Shown piece by piece: positions 1-9,769 of a stretch of DNA of 64,000 bases. The position numbers and the translations under genes are program-made. Each line of letters opens with the position of its first letter. Position 1 is the first letter of the stretch. The DNA is from Streptomyces sp. MBT65 (GTDB taxonomy: Bacteria; Actinomycetota; Actinomycetes; Streptomycetales; Streptomycetaceae): the NCBI RefSeq assembly GCF_016612545.1, contig NZ_JAENRY010000004.1, positions 1 to 64,000 on the forward strand, given 5' to 3'. Under the pieces are notes generated by a model. That model saw only the letters and a program-made list of their open reading frames with translations. It was not told the origin of the DNA and did no database searches.

Positions 1-1230
1 CGCGGGCTCATCCCGCTGATCCGCTCCCAGGCCCGCGAGGGAGAGAAGATCGCGGCGCTCACCCCCGAGGTGCTCGAAGCGATCAACGACGCCGGTGTCT
101 TTCGCATGTCCATGCCCGTGGAGTGGGGCGGGTACGGCCTCGGTGCACGGGACCTGGTCGAGGTGATCGCCGCGCTGAGCGAGGGCGACGGCTCCGCCGG
201 GTGGGCCGGGTTCGTGGGCGTGGGCGTGAAGAACGTGCTCGCGATGGATGCGCAGGTGGTCGACGAGGTGCGCGCCGAGACGGCGGACTGGGTCGGGCCG
301 GCCATCGTGGGCGCGTCCGTGTTCGCGACCAAGGTCGGCGCTGCCCGGGCCGTCGACGGCGGATGGATGGTGCAGGGCAAGTGGGCGTTCGGCAGCTGCT
401 GCAAGCACGCGAGCTGGGCGCTGGTCGGTATCGAGTACGACCCCGCCGAAGCCGGAGGGAGCGGGCGCGGCATGGTCGCGCTCCGCCGGGAGCAGTACGA
501 GATCCTCGACGACTGGGACGTCATGGGGCTGTCGGGATCGGCCAGCAACAGCCTTCGCGTGCAGGACGAGGTGTTCGTCCCGGCGCACCGCTTCATCGAC
601 CTCGGTGAGTTCCCGCCCCGGCTGCAGCAGTTGCACGGCCGCTACACGGGCTTCGGCTACGGGCAGCGGGGCCTGGCGCTGCTGCTCTGCGCGACGCTCG
701 CGAACCTCGCGATCACCCTGGGCATGGCCCGGGGCGCGCTCGACTGCTTCACCGAGCAGGCGAACAAGCGCAAGCCCTTCACCCTGCCCTACCCCACGAT
801 CGGCGACATGGCGTCCGCCCAGGTCGCGGCGGGCAAGGCACTCGCGATGATCAACGTCGCCGCCGCGACCATCGAGGGCGCGGCCGACCAGATCGACGCG
901 CGGACCGCGGAGGGACTCGACTTCACCCCGCCGGAGGAGTCCGAGATGAGCCTCTCCATCGCCTACGCGGCGAACCTGTGCGAGGACGCGATCAACCTCC
1001 TGCAGAAGACGATCGGCTCGTCCACGGTGAGCCTGTCCAATCCGATCCAGCGGTTCGTCCGCGACGCCCGCGTGCTCACCTCGCACGGCGCGATCCGCAT
1101 CGACCCGCTGGCGGAGCAGAACGGGCGTCGGCTCCTGGGCCTGGCCCCCTTCGCCATGATCGGCGGCGCCGTCCCCGAGCGCCGCGCCTCGACAGACCCG
1201 TCCCGAGACAAGGAGCCCATCCGCGCATGA
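1..1230 (+). CDS. Acyl-CoA-dehydrogenase-fold flavin monooxygenase (5' end outside window)
   Basis: The frame is open from base 1, so the N-terminus lies outside the window; comparison with the paralogue at 1929 suggests about 28 residues are missing. The 409 visible residues show the acyl-CoA dehydrogenase fold with the C-terminal domain typical of two-component flavin-dependent hydroxylases (HsaA-like group D). Shared landmarks are GVFRMSMPVEWGGYGLGARD near the N-terminus, GKWAFGSCCKHA mid-protein and SNPIQRFVRDARVL near the C-terminus. Such enzymes use reduced flavin supplied by a separate reductase to hydroxylate aromatic or CoA-linked substrates; no reductase gene is visible here. It overlaps the next gene by ATGA, implying translational coupling. 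An internal GTG at 70 lacks a Shine-Dalgarno sequence and cuts the conserved N-terminal helix, so I reject it as the start. The substrate is unknown. Confidence 0.85.
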   Translation, partial: RGLIPLIRSQAREGEKIAALTPEVLEAINDAGVFRMSMPVEWGGYGLGARDLVEVIAALSEGDGSAGWAGFVGVGVKNVLAMDAQVVDEVRAETADWVGPAIVGASVFATKVGAARAVDGGWMVQGKWAFGSCCKHASWALVGIEYDPAEAGGSGRGMVALRREQYEILDDWDVMGLSGSASNSLRVQDEVFVPAHRFIDLGEFPPRLQQLHGRYTGFGYGQRGLALLLCATLANLAITLGMARGALDCFTEQANKRKPFTLPYPTIGDMASAQVAAGKALAMINVAAATIEGAADQIDARTAEGLDFTPPEESEMSLSIAYAANLCEDAINLLQKTIGSSTVSLSNPIQRFVRDARVLTSHGAIRIDPLAEQNGRRLLGLAPFAMIGGAVPERRASTDPSRDKEPIRA

Positions 1231-1742
1231 ACGACTTCAGCATCATCGACGGCATCGCGCACATCAACGATCCCGCGCTGTACGAGACCTGGCTCGACCG
1301 CGAGGACTACAAGGCCGCCGTCGCCCAGGCGGACACCCCCGAGCGGACCGCCGTCAAGCGTCTGCTGGTCGACTTCGAGGCGGACCTCGCGCGCATGGTG
1401 CGCGACGGCACCGTGCAGGAGAACGTCGAAGACGTGATGAAGCGTTACATCGTCGAGGACTACGTCCAGCACGACCCGAACGCCCCCGGCAACGGCCGGG
1501 ACAACATCATCGAGCACTTCCGCCATGTCCCGACCGGTCACGGCACTCCGCCGCCGGTGGTGAGCGTGGTCCTGGACGGCGAACTGGCCTGCGTGATGAT
1601 GAAACAGCCGACGCCGGACCCGGAGAGCCCCGGGAAGACCTACGACTGGTACATCGTCACGGTGTTCCGCGTACGCGACGGCAAGCTCGCCGAGCACTGG
1701 AGTGCCTTCCGCAAGATGGCCGCGCCGCTGCCGGGGACCTGA
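1227..1742 (+). CDS. SnoaL-like / NTF2-fold protein
   Basis: A 171-residue protein whose ATG overlaps the stop of the preceding monooxygenase (ATGA). The C-terminal half carries the SnoaL/NTF2-like pattern: YIVEDYVQHDPNAPGNGRD, followed by hydrophobic strands and ending DGKLAEHWSAFRKM, with the His-Asp pair that is usual in polyketide-cyclase or steroid-isomerase-like members. An N-terminal helical extension of about 60 residues precedes the domain. NTF2-fold proteins bind small hydrophobic ligands and may catalyse isomerisation, dehydration or hydrolysis. Its position between two related monooxygenases suggests it acts on the same substrate series. The family assignment is firm at fold level; the reaction is not predictable. 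Confidence 0.8.
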   Translation: MNDFSIIDGIAHINDPALYETWLDREDYKAAVAQADTPERTAVKRLLVDFEADLARMVRDGTVQENVEDVMKRYIVEDYVQHDPNAPGNGRDNIIEHFRHVPTGHGTPPPVVSVVLDGELACVMMKQPTPDPESPGKTYDWYIVTVFRVRDGKLAEHWSAFRKMAAPLPGT

Positions 1743-1928
1743 GGGGCGAGCTCGGTCCAGTCGCCGATCATCGCCGCAGCTCCCGCCGTCGATCTCGAAG
1801 GCCCCTCCCTCCACCCGTCTTGGACGCAGCCGGCCCGAGGTGCTCCGGCCCCGCATCGCGATCAGCCGCCACCCGTGCGCAGTGATGAACGCGTCGGCGA
1901 TGCCCAAGGATGAAGAAAGAGAACTGAG

Positions 1929-3260
1929 ATGACCATGACGTTGCCCAAAGTGAGCAGGTTCCCCGAGTCGCCCCATATCAGCGAGGAGGGACGGCACATG
2001 CGCGACGCGGTGCGCGCTGCGGCGCCCGGCCTCGCCGAACGTGCCCGCGAGGGCGAGTTGCTGGGCACGCTCGCACCCGAGACGGTCTCGGTGCTGCACG
2101 AGATCGGGGTCTTCCGCATCACCGTCCCGGTGGAGTTGGGCGGGTTCGCGCTCGGTGCTCGCGACACCGCGGAGGTCGTGCGTGAACTCGGACGCGTCGA
2201 CGGGTCGGCCGGCTGGACGGTGATCGTCTCCAGCGCGTCCCGTAGCGCGCTCGCACTCGACGACCGTGTGAAGGACGAGGTCTTCGCCGACATCGACACC
2301 TGGCAGGGACCGCTCCTGTTCGGCGCCACCGTCTTCGCCCCCAAGGTCGGCGACGGTCGCAAGGTCGAGGGCGGCTGGATGGTGAAGGGCAAGTGGGCGT
2401 TCGGCAGCGCCTGCAAGATCGCGAAGTGGGGCTCGGTCGGGTTCGAGTACGACGACCCCAAGACCGGAGAACGGCGTCGTGCGATGGGTCTGCTTTCGCA
2501 GGACCAGTACACGATCGTCGACGACTGGCAGGTCATGGGCATGAGCGCCACGTCGAGCAACAGCGTGCGCGCCGACGAGGAGGTGTTCGTCCCCGAGTAC
2601 CGGGTCATCCACACCATGGACATGCCCGCCCGCATGGACGCCCTGCGCGGCAAGTACCAGGGGCTCGGATTCATGCACTCCGCGACCGGAACCATGGTCG
2701 CCACCACGACGGCCTTCGCGGCGCTCGCCCTCGGCATGACCGAGGGTGCTCTCCGCGCCTTCGTCGAGCAGGCCGCCAAGCGGCCGCCGTTCAACCTGCC
2801 GTATCCGACCATGGCCGACATGGCCTCGACGCAGGTCGTGGCCGGCAAGGCGAGGGCCGTCATCAACACAGCCGCGGCGGTCATCGAGCGGCAGGCGGAC
2901 GAGATCGACCGGCGTGCGCTGGCGGGCGAGGACTTCCACCCGTGGGACGAACCGGAGATCACGATGGACCTCGTCCATCAGATCCACGCCTGTCTCCAGG
3001 TGATCGACGGGCTGCAGCTGGCACTCGGTTCCTCGACCGTCGGCCTGTCCAACCCGATCCAGCGCTTCGTCCGGGACGTGCACGTGCTGGCGACCCACGG
3101 CGCGTTCCGGATCGACCCGATGGCGGAGATCAACGGTCGGGACCTCTTCGGGCTGGAGCCGCTCCCGGTGATAGCCGCCCTGGGCTCACCCCCTCCCGGA
3201 AAGCTGCCCCCGCACGCGGCCAACGGCAAGGTCCCGGGCCCGGTGCCGCGCCCGGCGTGA
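1929..3260 (+). CDS. Acyl-CoA-dehydrogenase-fold flavin monooxygenase, paralogue
   Basis: A 443-residue full-length member of the same family as the gene at the window start. The ATG follows an AAGAAAGAGA purine stretch. Landmarks run in the same order as in the first gene: GVFRITVPVELGGFALGARD, GKWAFGSACK, VMGMSATSSNSVRADEEVF and SNPIQRFVRDVHVL. The two proteins look like products of a local duplication rather than alternative annotations of one gene. As a flavin-dependent two-component hydroxylase it needs an external flavin reductase, which is not encoded nearby. A pair of strong hairpins follows the gene and probably ends the unit. The substrate is unknown; an aromatic or polyketide-like compound fits the SnoaL-like neighbour. 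Confidence 0.87.
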   Translation: MTMTLPKVSRFPESPHISEEGRHMRDAVRAAAPGLAERAREGELLGTLAPETVSVLHEIGVFRITVPVELGGFALGARDTAEVVRELGRVDGSAGWTVIVSSASRSALALDDRVKDEVFADIDTWQGPLLFGATVFAPKVGDGRKVEGGWMVKGKWAFGSACKIAKWGSVGFEYDDPKTGERRRAMGLLSQDQYTIVDDWQVMGMSATSSNSVRADEEVFVPEYRVIHTMDMPARMDALRGKYQGLGFMHSATGTMVATTTAFAALALGMTEGALRAFVEQAAKRPPFNLPYPTMADMASTQVVAGKARAVINTAAAVIERQADEIDRRALAGEDFHPWDEPEITMDLVHQIHACLQVIDGLQLALGSSTVGLSNPIQRFVRDVHVLATHGAFRIDPMAEINGRDLFGLEPLPVIAALGSPPPGKLPPHAANGKVPGPVPRPA

Positions 3261-3298
3261 ACTGAGCGGCGGTGTCACCGCCGGTCCCGTCGTCGGAG

Positions 3299-3330
3299 TC
3301 GGTCGTGCACCGCAATCGGTGCACGACCGA
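3299..3330. terminator. Perfect 14-bp stem hairpin
   Basis: Arms TCGGTCGTGCACCG (3299-3312) and CGGTGCACGACCGA (3317-3330) pair perfectly around a CAAT loop, 39 bases after the stop of the upstream monooxygenase. There is no U-tract, as is usual for actinobacterial hairpin terminators. Confidence 0.7.
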
Positions 3331-3338
3331 ACCCGACA

Positions 3339-3369
3339 GGCCGACGTCGAACAGCAGTTGACGTCGGCC
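3339..3369. terminator. Second hairpin, 10-bp stem
   Basis: GGCCGACGTC (3339-3348) pairs perfectly with GACGTCGGCC (3360-3369) across an 11-base loop, directly after the 3299-3330 hairpin. It may be a back-up terminator or an operator for the transporter gene that starts at 3518. Confidence 0.45.
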
Positions 3370-3517
3370 CCGCCGACCGCCGGAGCAGCTCCCACAGCGG
3401 ATCGGAAGCAACGCGTTCCACCGCTTCACACCCTCGGTCCATGACCGATTGAGCCGCCCTCTGCACCAGCTCGCCGCGCCAATGGGGCCGCGGCGTTTCC
3501 GTAACGGAGGCTTTCCC

Positions 3518-4867
3518 ATGACCACTTCCGTGCCGACGGACGACACCGTCCCGTCTTCGTCCGAAGCAGGCTGGAAGTCCTACCTCGCCGACCTCTGGAA
3601 GGCACCACCGGGCGCCAAGGGCGCGCTGGCCGGCTGTCTGCTCCTTGTACTGGTGAGTCCCTCCGGACTCTCCGCGATGACCACGTTCATCGTGCCGTCG
3701 TTCTCCCACGACACGGGCACCGCCAAGGCCGCCGGCATTCTCCTGTTCGTCTCGCTCCCGTTGTTCATCGGCCCGATCGTCCTGCCGTTCGCGGGCCGTT
3801 GGGTGGATCGACTCGGCGCACGCAGGGTCGCGATCCCCTCCGCCGTCCTCTACGCCGCGATGACCGCTCTCATACCGCTGTGCGGGTCCAGCGTTCCCCT
3901 GCTGGCGATCGTGCTGATCCTGGCGGCCGTGTTCGGCTTCATGTCGAGCCTGGCTGTCGTCTTCAAAGTCGTCTCGACCTGGCTGCCGCACCACAAGGGC
4001 GTCGGATTCGCCCTCATCGGGATCGCCTCCAGCGTGGCCGCCGCCGTGCTCTCGCCCGTGTTCCAGTGGCTGATCAGCGGCAGCGCGGGTCTCGGGTGGA
4101 AGGGCACCTACCTCCTCGTGGGCGCGATGATCGCCCTTGTGGCGATCCCGACGGCTGTCCTCCTCATCTCGGAGCCGGCGGAGCCGCGACAGCCGATGGG
4201 ACCTCCTGTGACGGGACCTGGAGTCGAGCTGCCCCGCCTGCCGGGCATTCCGCTGCGCAAGGCGGTCCGAACGCGGATCTGGATATCCATCACGGTCTCC
4301 CTCGCCTTCGCGGCGGCCGGCCCGATGACCGTGCGGCAGAACGCGGTCGACTTCTTCGGCGAGCGCGGATTCGACGAGGCGACGGTCTCGCTGTCCTTGT
4401 CAGCGCTGTTCGCCGCGTCGGTCGTCGGCCTTCTCGCCGGTGGGATGATCCTGGACCGGACCGACCGGCCCCGAGTGGTCGTCCCGATGCTCGCGGCAGT
4501 GCCGGTCGGGCTTCTGATCGCACTCGTGAACCGCAACTCGGCGCCCCTGCTGTTCGTCGCGATGATCCTCCTCGGCTTCGCCACCGGCGCCGAGTCGTCG
4601 CTCGGCCCCTACCTCATCGCGCGGTACTTCGGCCTCGCCTCGTTCGCGCAACTGCAGGGACTGACGCTGGCCATCTCCACACTGTCACTCGGTATCTCGC
4701 CGTTCCTGGTCAGCGCGGTGCAGACCGCGACCGGAAGCTACACCGTGCCGGTCCTCACGCTCACCGCCCTGACGATGGTCGCCGTCGCCCTGGCGGCGGC
4801 ACTGCCCAAGTTCCCGGCACCGTGGACGGTCGAGAAGTTTCCCGACAACACCGCCGAGCCGGCATGA
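3518..4867 (+). CDS. MFS transporter
   Basis: A 449-residue integral membrane protein with about 12 hydrophobic segments and the MFS loop 2-3 motif GRWVDRLGARR. The ATG at 3518 follows GTAACGGAGG with 7-base spacing; an upstream in-frame TTG at 3449 has no ribosome-binding site and would add a hydrophilic extension, so it was rejected. The overall pattern (early YLADLWKAPPGAKGALAGC, then repeated Gly/Ala-rich helices) resembles metabolite/H+ symporters of aromatic or organic acids. Its position after the two monooxygenases suggests uptake of their substrate, but the direction of transport cannot be read from sequence. Confidence 0.85.
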   Translation: MTTSVPTDDTVPSSSEAGWKSYLADLWKAPPGAKGALAGCLLLVLVSPSGLSAMTTFIVPSFSHDTGTAKAAGILLFVSLPLFIGPIVLPFAGRWVDRLGARRVAIPSAVLYAAMTALIPLCGSSVPLLAIVLILAAVFGFMSSLAVVFKVVSTWLPHHKGVGFALIGIASSVAAAVLSPVFQWLISGSAGLGWKGTYLLVGAMIALVAIPTAVLLISEPAEPRQPMGPPVTGPGVELPRLPGIPLRKAVRTRIWISITVSLAFAAAGPMTVRQNAVDFFGERGFDEATVSLSLSALFAASVVGLLAGGMILDRTDRPRVVVPMLAAVPVGLLIALVNRNSAPLLFVAMILLGFATGAESSLGPYLIARYFGLASFAQLQGLTLAISTLSLGISPFLVSAVQTATGSYTVPVLTLTALTMVAVALAAALPKFPAPWTVEKFPDNTAEPA

Positions 4868-6556
<1,689 letters not shown>

Positions 6557-6571
6557 GCGGACGGAAACCAC

Positions 6572-6625
6572 AAAAAGAACGGCTGTCTTGCTTGTAGAGT
6601 CACAAGCAGCACAGTCGTTCTTTTT
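6572..6625. promoter_or_regulatory. 54-bp interrupted palindrome before tetR gene
   Basis: Three nested arm pairs share one dyad: AAAAAGAACG (6572-6581) with CGTTCTTTTT (6616-6625), CTGT with ACAG, and GCTTGT (6590-6595) with ACAAGC (6602-6607). The central CTTGT-N6-ACAAG has the size of a TetR operator and contains TAGAGT, a TANNNT-type -10. The T-rich right flank could equally serve as an intrinsic terminator of the exporter gene. An autoregulatory operator and a terminator may coexist. Confidence 0.6.
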
Positions 6626-6639
6626 GAGGGAGGATCGTG

Positions 6640-7197
6640 ATGCCCCGGCTCACCGACGCGCGCAAGGAACTGAGGCGTGCTCAGATCACGCAGGCCGCCT
6701 TGCGCTGCTTCGGCCGCAACGGCCTGGAGCGGACCTCGATCGCCGACATCACCGCCGAGTCCGGCCTCTCGGCCGGCTCCATCTACGCCCACTACCGCGA
6801 CAAGGCCGACCTGGTCCAGTCCTCCGCCCGCGAGGTGCTCGCCGAGCGCGCCAAGGTCATCAGCGAGTACGCCGCGAGCGACACCCCGCCCGACCCCGAC
6901 GAACTGCTCCGCCGGCTGATCGCCGCGATCGACCCCGTGGCCGCCAGAGTCGGCGTGCAGACCTGGGGCGAGGCGACCACCAACCCGGCCATCCGCAGCA
7001 TCGTCATCGACATGACCGACCGCATGCGCACGATGCTGCACGAGTGCGTCACGGCCTGGCTGGTCAAGGTCGAGCGCCACGAGCCGGGCCAGGCCGTTGA
7101 GAGCGCCACCCCCATCGCCCACCGGGTGATGGCGCTCTACCAGGCCGAACTGCTCTACACCGCCCTGCAGTCACCGCCCGAGGAGACAGTGTCATGA
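6640..7197 (+). CDS. TetR-family regulator
   Basis: A 185-residue protein (186 if the adjacent GTG at 6637 is used); GGGAGG lies just upstream. The N-terminal helix-turn-helix ITQAALRCFGRNGLERTSIA ... GLSAGSIYAHYRDKADL is a textbook TetR_N domain; the C-terminal ligand domain is divergent. The stop overlaps the ATG of the aldo/keto reductase (ATGA), so regulator and reductases are probably co-expressed. The palindrome at 6572-6625 is its likely operator, suggesting autoregulation and possibly control of the upstream exporter. The effector is unknown. Confidence 0.9.
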   Translation: MPRLTDARKELRRAQITQAALRCFGRNGLERTSIADITAESGLSAGSIYAHYRDKADLVQSSAREVLAERAKVISEYAASDTPPDPDELLRRLIAAIDPVAARVGVQTWGEATTNPAIRSIVIDMTDRMRTMLHECVTAWLVKVERHEPGQAVESATPIAHRVMALYQAELLYTALQSPPEETVS

Positions 7198-8087
7198 CCA
7201 CCCCGACCGCTCCGTTCGCCGGCCGGACCGTGTTCCGGATCGGCTACGGCGCGTTGCAGCTCGAGCGCCTGCACGACCGCCGCGGGGAGGCCGTCGCCCT
7301 GCTGCGCCGAGCGCTCGAACTGGGCGTAGGCCATGTCGACACCGCGGAGTTCTACGGCTTCGGCTTCGCCAACGACGTGATCCGCGAGGTGCTGCGCCCC
7401 GAGGACGGCGTCCTGGTGGTCACGAAGGTCGGCGCCGACCCCAACCCCGGCGGACACCCGCCGCTGCGCCTGGCACAGCGGCCCGAGCAACTGCGCGCGA
7501 GTGTCGAGGACAACCTGCGCAGCCTCGATGTCGACCGGCTAGCGGTGGTCAACCTCCGCCGCCTGGACTCCGGCCCCGGGCTGCGCCCGCAAGGCGACCA
7601 AGTCGTCGACCTCGACGACCAACTCGCGGTGATGACCGCCCTGCGCGACGAAGGCAAGATCGGGGCGATCGGCCTGAGCAGCGTCACCCTCGACGGGCTT
7701 CGCCGCGCCCTGCCGGCCGGTGTCACCTGCGTGCAGAACGCCTACAGTCTCGTCTCCCGCGACGACGAGGACATGCTCGAACTGTGCACGGCCGAGGGCA
7801 TCGCCTGGGTGCCGTTCTTCCCGCTCGGCGGGGCCTTTCCAGGCTTGCCCAAAGCGACCGACGAGCCGGCGGTGCACGCGGTGGCCGAGTCCCTGGGCGT
7901 CACGGCCTCCCAAGTCGGCCTCGCCTGGCTGCTGCACCACTCCCCGAACGTGCTGCTCATTCCCGGCACCGCCGACGCCGCCCACCTGGAGGCCAACATG
8001 GCGGCCGGCGAGATCACCCTGGACACCGCGGCGCTGGCCACACTCGATGCCGTCAAGTCCCGCTCCAACGAGGTCCCCCTCGGCTGA
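7194..8087 (+). CDS. Aldo/keto reductase
   Basis: A 297-residue NADPH-dependent carbonyl reductase with a TIM-barrel pattern. Visible tetrad elements are the Asp and Tyr of HVDTAEFYGFG and the Lys of VVTKVGADPNP; where many members carry the catalytic His, this protein has VVNLRRLD, a variant seen in some bacterial AKR groups. The cofactor-binding end has ASQVGLAWLLHHSPNVLLIP followed by GTADAAHLEAN, as in NADPH-binding AKRs. It overlaps the TetR stop by 4 bases. The substrate is probably an aldehyde or ketone; the TetR/exporter context suggests stress or xenobiotic metabolism. Confidence 0.88.
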   Translation: MTTPTAPFAGRTVFRIGYGALQLERLHDRRGEAVALLRRALELGVGHVDTAEFYGFGFANDVIREVLRPEDGVLVVTKVGADPNPGGHPPLRLAQRPEQLRASVEDNLRSLDVDRLAVVNLRRLDSGPGLRPQGDQVVDLDDQLAVMTALRDEGKIGAIGLSSVTLDGLRRALPAGVTCVQNAYSLVSRDDEDMLELCTAEGIAWVPFFPLGGAFPGLPKATDEPAVHAVAESLGVTASQVGLAWLLHHSPNVLLIPGTADAAHLEANMAAGEITLDTAALATLDAVKSRSNEVPLG

Positions 8088-8188
8088 CCGCAACCAACGC
8101 GACCTGGGTCGCGACCACACGCCGGACACCTTGACCGCACACCCGACCCTGCCGGAACACCCTTCCGCACCGGCTCCAAGGACGGATC

Positions 8189-9208
8189 ATGAAAGCCATC
8201 ATCTACAGCGACAACGGCGGCCCGGACGTTCTTCGGCTCGTCGACCGTGATCGCCCCGCGCCCAGCCCCGGCGAGGTGCGCGTGCGCGTCGCCGTGTCGG
8301 GAGTCAACCCGACCGACTGGCAGGCCCGTTCCGGCCCCGCCCACCCCAAGAACTTCTCCGAGGTCACTCCGCACCTCGACGGCGCCGGCACGATCGACGC
8401 CGTCGGAGAAGGGGTCGACGAGAGCCGTGTCGGCCAGCGGGTCTGGCTGTTCATGGCCGCCGCAGGACGGCCCACCGGTACCGCCGCCGAGTTCACCGTC
8501 GTGCCCGCCGAGCTGGCCGTGCCGCTGCCCGACGATGCCGGGTTCGACGTCGGTGCCGCACTCGGCGTCCCCGCGCTCACCGCGCACCGCGCGCTCACCG
8601 TCGCCGAGGACGGGCCACGCCGTCTGCGGCCCGGGGCCCTCGACGGCCAGGTGGTGCTCGCCGCAGGGGGAGCGGGGGCGGTCGGGCACGCGGTGATCCA
8701 GCTCGCCCGATGGGCCGGCGCCACCGTGATCACCACGGTCAGCGGCCCGGAGAAGGCCCGGCTGGCCACCGCGGCCGGGGCCCACCATGTGATCAACTAT
8801 CGCGGGGCCGACCCGGCCGCCGAAATCCGCAGGATCGCCCCGGACGGTGTCGACATCGTCGCCGAGGTCGCGCTGGGCGCGAACCTCCCGCTGGACCTGG
8901 CCGTGCTGCGGACCCGCGGCACGATCTCGACCTACGCCAACGACGGTGGCAAGCCCGTCGAACTGAACGTGCTGCAGAACATGGTGCTGAACGCACGCTT
9001 CCAATTCCTGATCCTCTACACGGCCGGACCGAAGGCGCGCGCCGCGGCCGCCGAGGACGTCGCAGCCGCGGTCCACGCCGGCGCCCTGCCGGTCGGCGAG
9101 GAGCACGGCCTGCCACTGATCCGCTTTCCGCTCGACCGCACCGCCGACGCGCACCGGGCGGTGGAGAGCGGCGCCGTCGGCAAGGTCTTGGTGGACGTGG
9201 CGTCGTGA
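8189..9208 (+). CDS. MDR-family NADPH:quinone oxidoreductase-like
   Basis: A 339-residue medium-chain dehydrogenase/reductase. The GroES-like N-terminal half (VRVRVAVSGVNPTDWQARSG) is followed by a Rossmann half with the nucleotide loop AAGGAGAVGHAVIQLARWAG. The Cys/His ligands of catalytic and structural zinc are absent, placing it with zinc-free quinone or enone reductases. The ATG at 8189 follows CAAGGAC. It lies about 100 bases after the aldo/keto reductase with no strong terminator between them, so the two reductases may share the TetR-controlled transcript. Confidence 0.87.
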   Translation: MKAIIYSDNGGPDVLRLVDRDRPAPSPGEVRVRVAVSGVNPTDWQARSGPAHPKNFSEVTPHLDGAGTIDAVGEGVDESRVGQRVWLFMAAAGRPTGTAAEFTVVPAELAVPLPDDAGFDVGAALGVPALTAHRALTVAEDGPRRLRPGALDGQVVLAAGGAGAVGHAVIQLARWAGATVITTVSGPEKARLATAAGAHHVINYRGADPAAEIRRIAPDGVDIVAEVALGANLPLDLAVLRTRGTISTYANDGGKPVELNVLQNMVLNARFQFLILYTAGPKARAAAAEDVAAAVHAGALPVGEEHGLPLIRFPLDRTADAHRAVESGAVGKVLVDVAS

Positions 9209-9769
9209 GGCCTGGCTGCCCGCCGGCAGGTGGCTCAGCCACCGCAAAATCACCACCGTCCGGGCGACCTGCGCCGACGCGGGCGCCATGCTGGCCCGGG
9301 CCACGACTCGTCTCGACGCCACGGTCAGGAAAGTGAGTCACCGAATGGCTGCGCGGCCCTCTTCCGAGGAGTTCGTTCAGGCGTCGCCGGCAGATGGCTG
9401 CATGCCAGGGAGACGAAGGCGATGTGAAGTTGGGCCGTGTGGCGTGCCTGCTACCGGTTGGTCGCGAGGAAGTCCTCCAGGATCTCGACAAACCGCGCCG
9501 GCTGTCTGTGTGTTCCGAGGAGAGGATGCCAACCGCACCGACGAGTGCCAGTTCAGCTCGATTCCGTACTGGGCGTTGGTACGCAGCAGGAGTGGCAGGC
9601 CTTTTGGCACACCCAAGTCGTCGAGTTGCTCGTTCCGTCGCTTCCTTTGCGTGACCTCGGATCGCGGAGAAGAGAAGCGGCCGACGCACGCGGCAACCAG
9701 CGCGGCAGTGACGCCCCTGAGAGCACGCATTTCATGGGCGCTGACCGTGGCTACCCTGCCGGACAGCTC
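9209..9769. other. Intergenic region with gene remnants
   Basis: No intact gene is visible. On the minus strand 9320-9209 encodes a short IclR-like start (ASAQVARTVVILRWLSHLPA) that runs into antisense of the oxidoreductase gene, and 9543-9451 encodes an alpha/beta-hydrolase-like C-terminus (listed separately). Other open stretches overlap in several frames and lack ribosome-binding sites. The region looks like the scar of one or more deletions. Confidence 0.4.
9451..9543 (-). pseudogene. Alpha/beta-hydrolase C-terminal remnant
   Basis: Read on the minus strand, the frame ending with the TAG at 9453-9451 gives QPARFVEILEDFLATNR followed by the stop, the usual C-terminal helix of alpha/beta-fold hydrolases (after the catalytic His segment; GWHPLLGTH precedes it). 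A stop codon lies about 33 residues upstream and no rest of the domain is present, so this is a relic. The assignment rests on a short pattern. Confidence 0.35.

Noticed and set aside
70-1230. A start at GTG 70 for the first gene
   Set aside because: The frame is open to base 1, the paralogue at 1929 aligns further upstream, and no ribosome-binding site precedes GTG 70.
963-3098. Long minus-strand open frame across the monooxygenase genes
   Set aside because: It is antisense to two well-supported genes, has Arg/Gly/His-rich composition typical of GC-rich shadow frames, and shows no domain.
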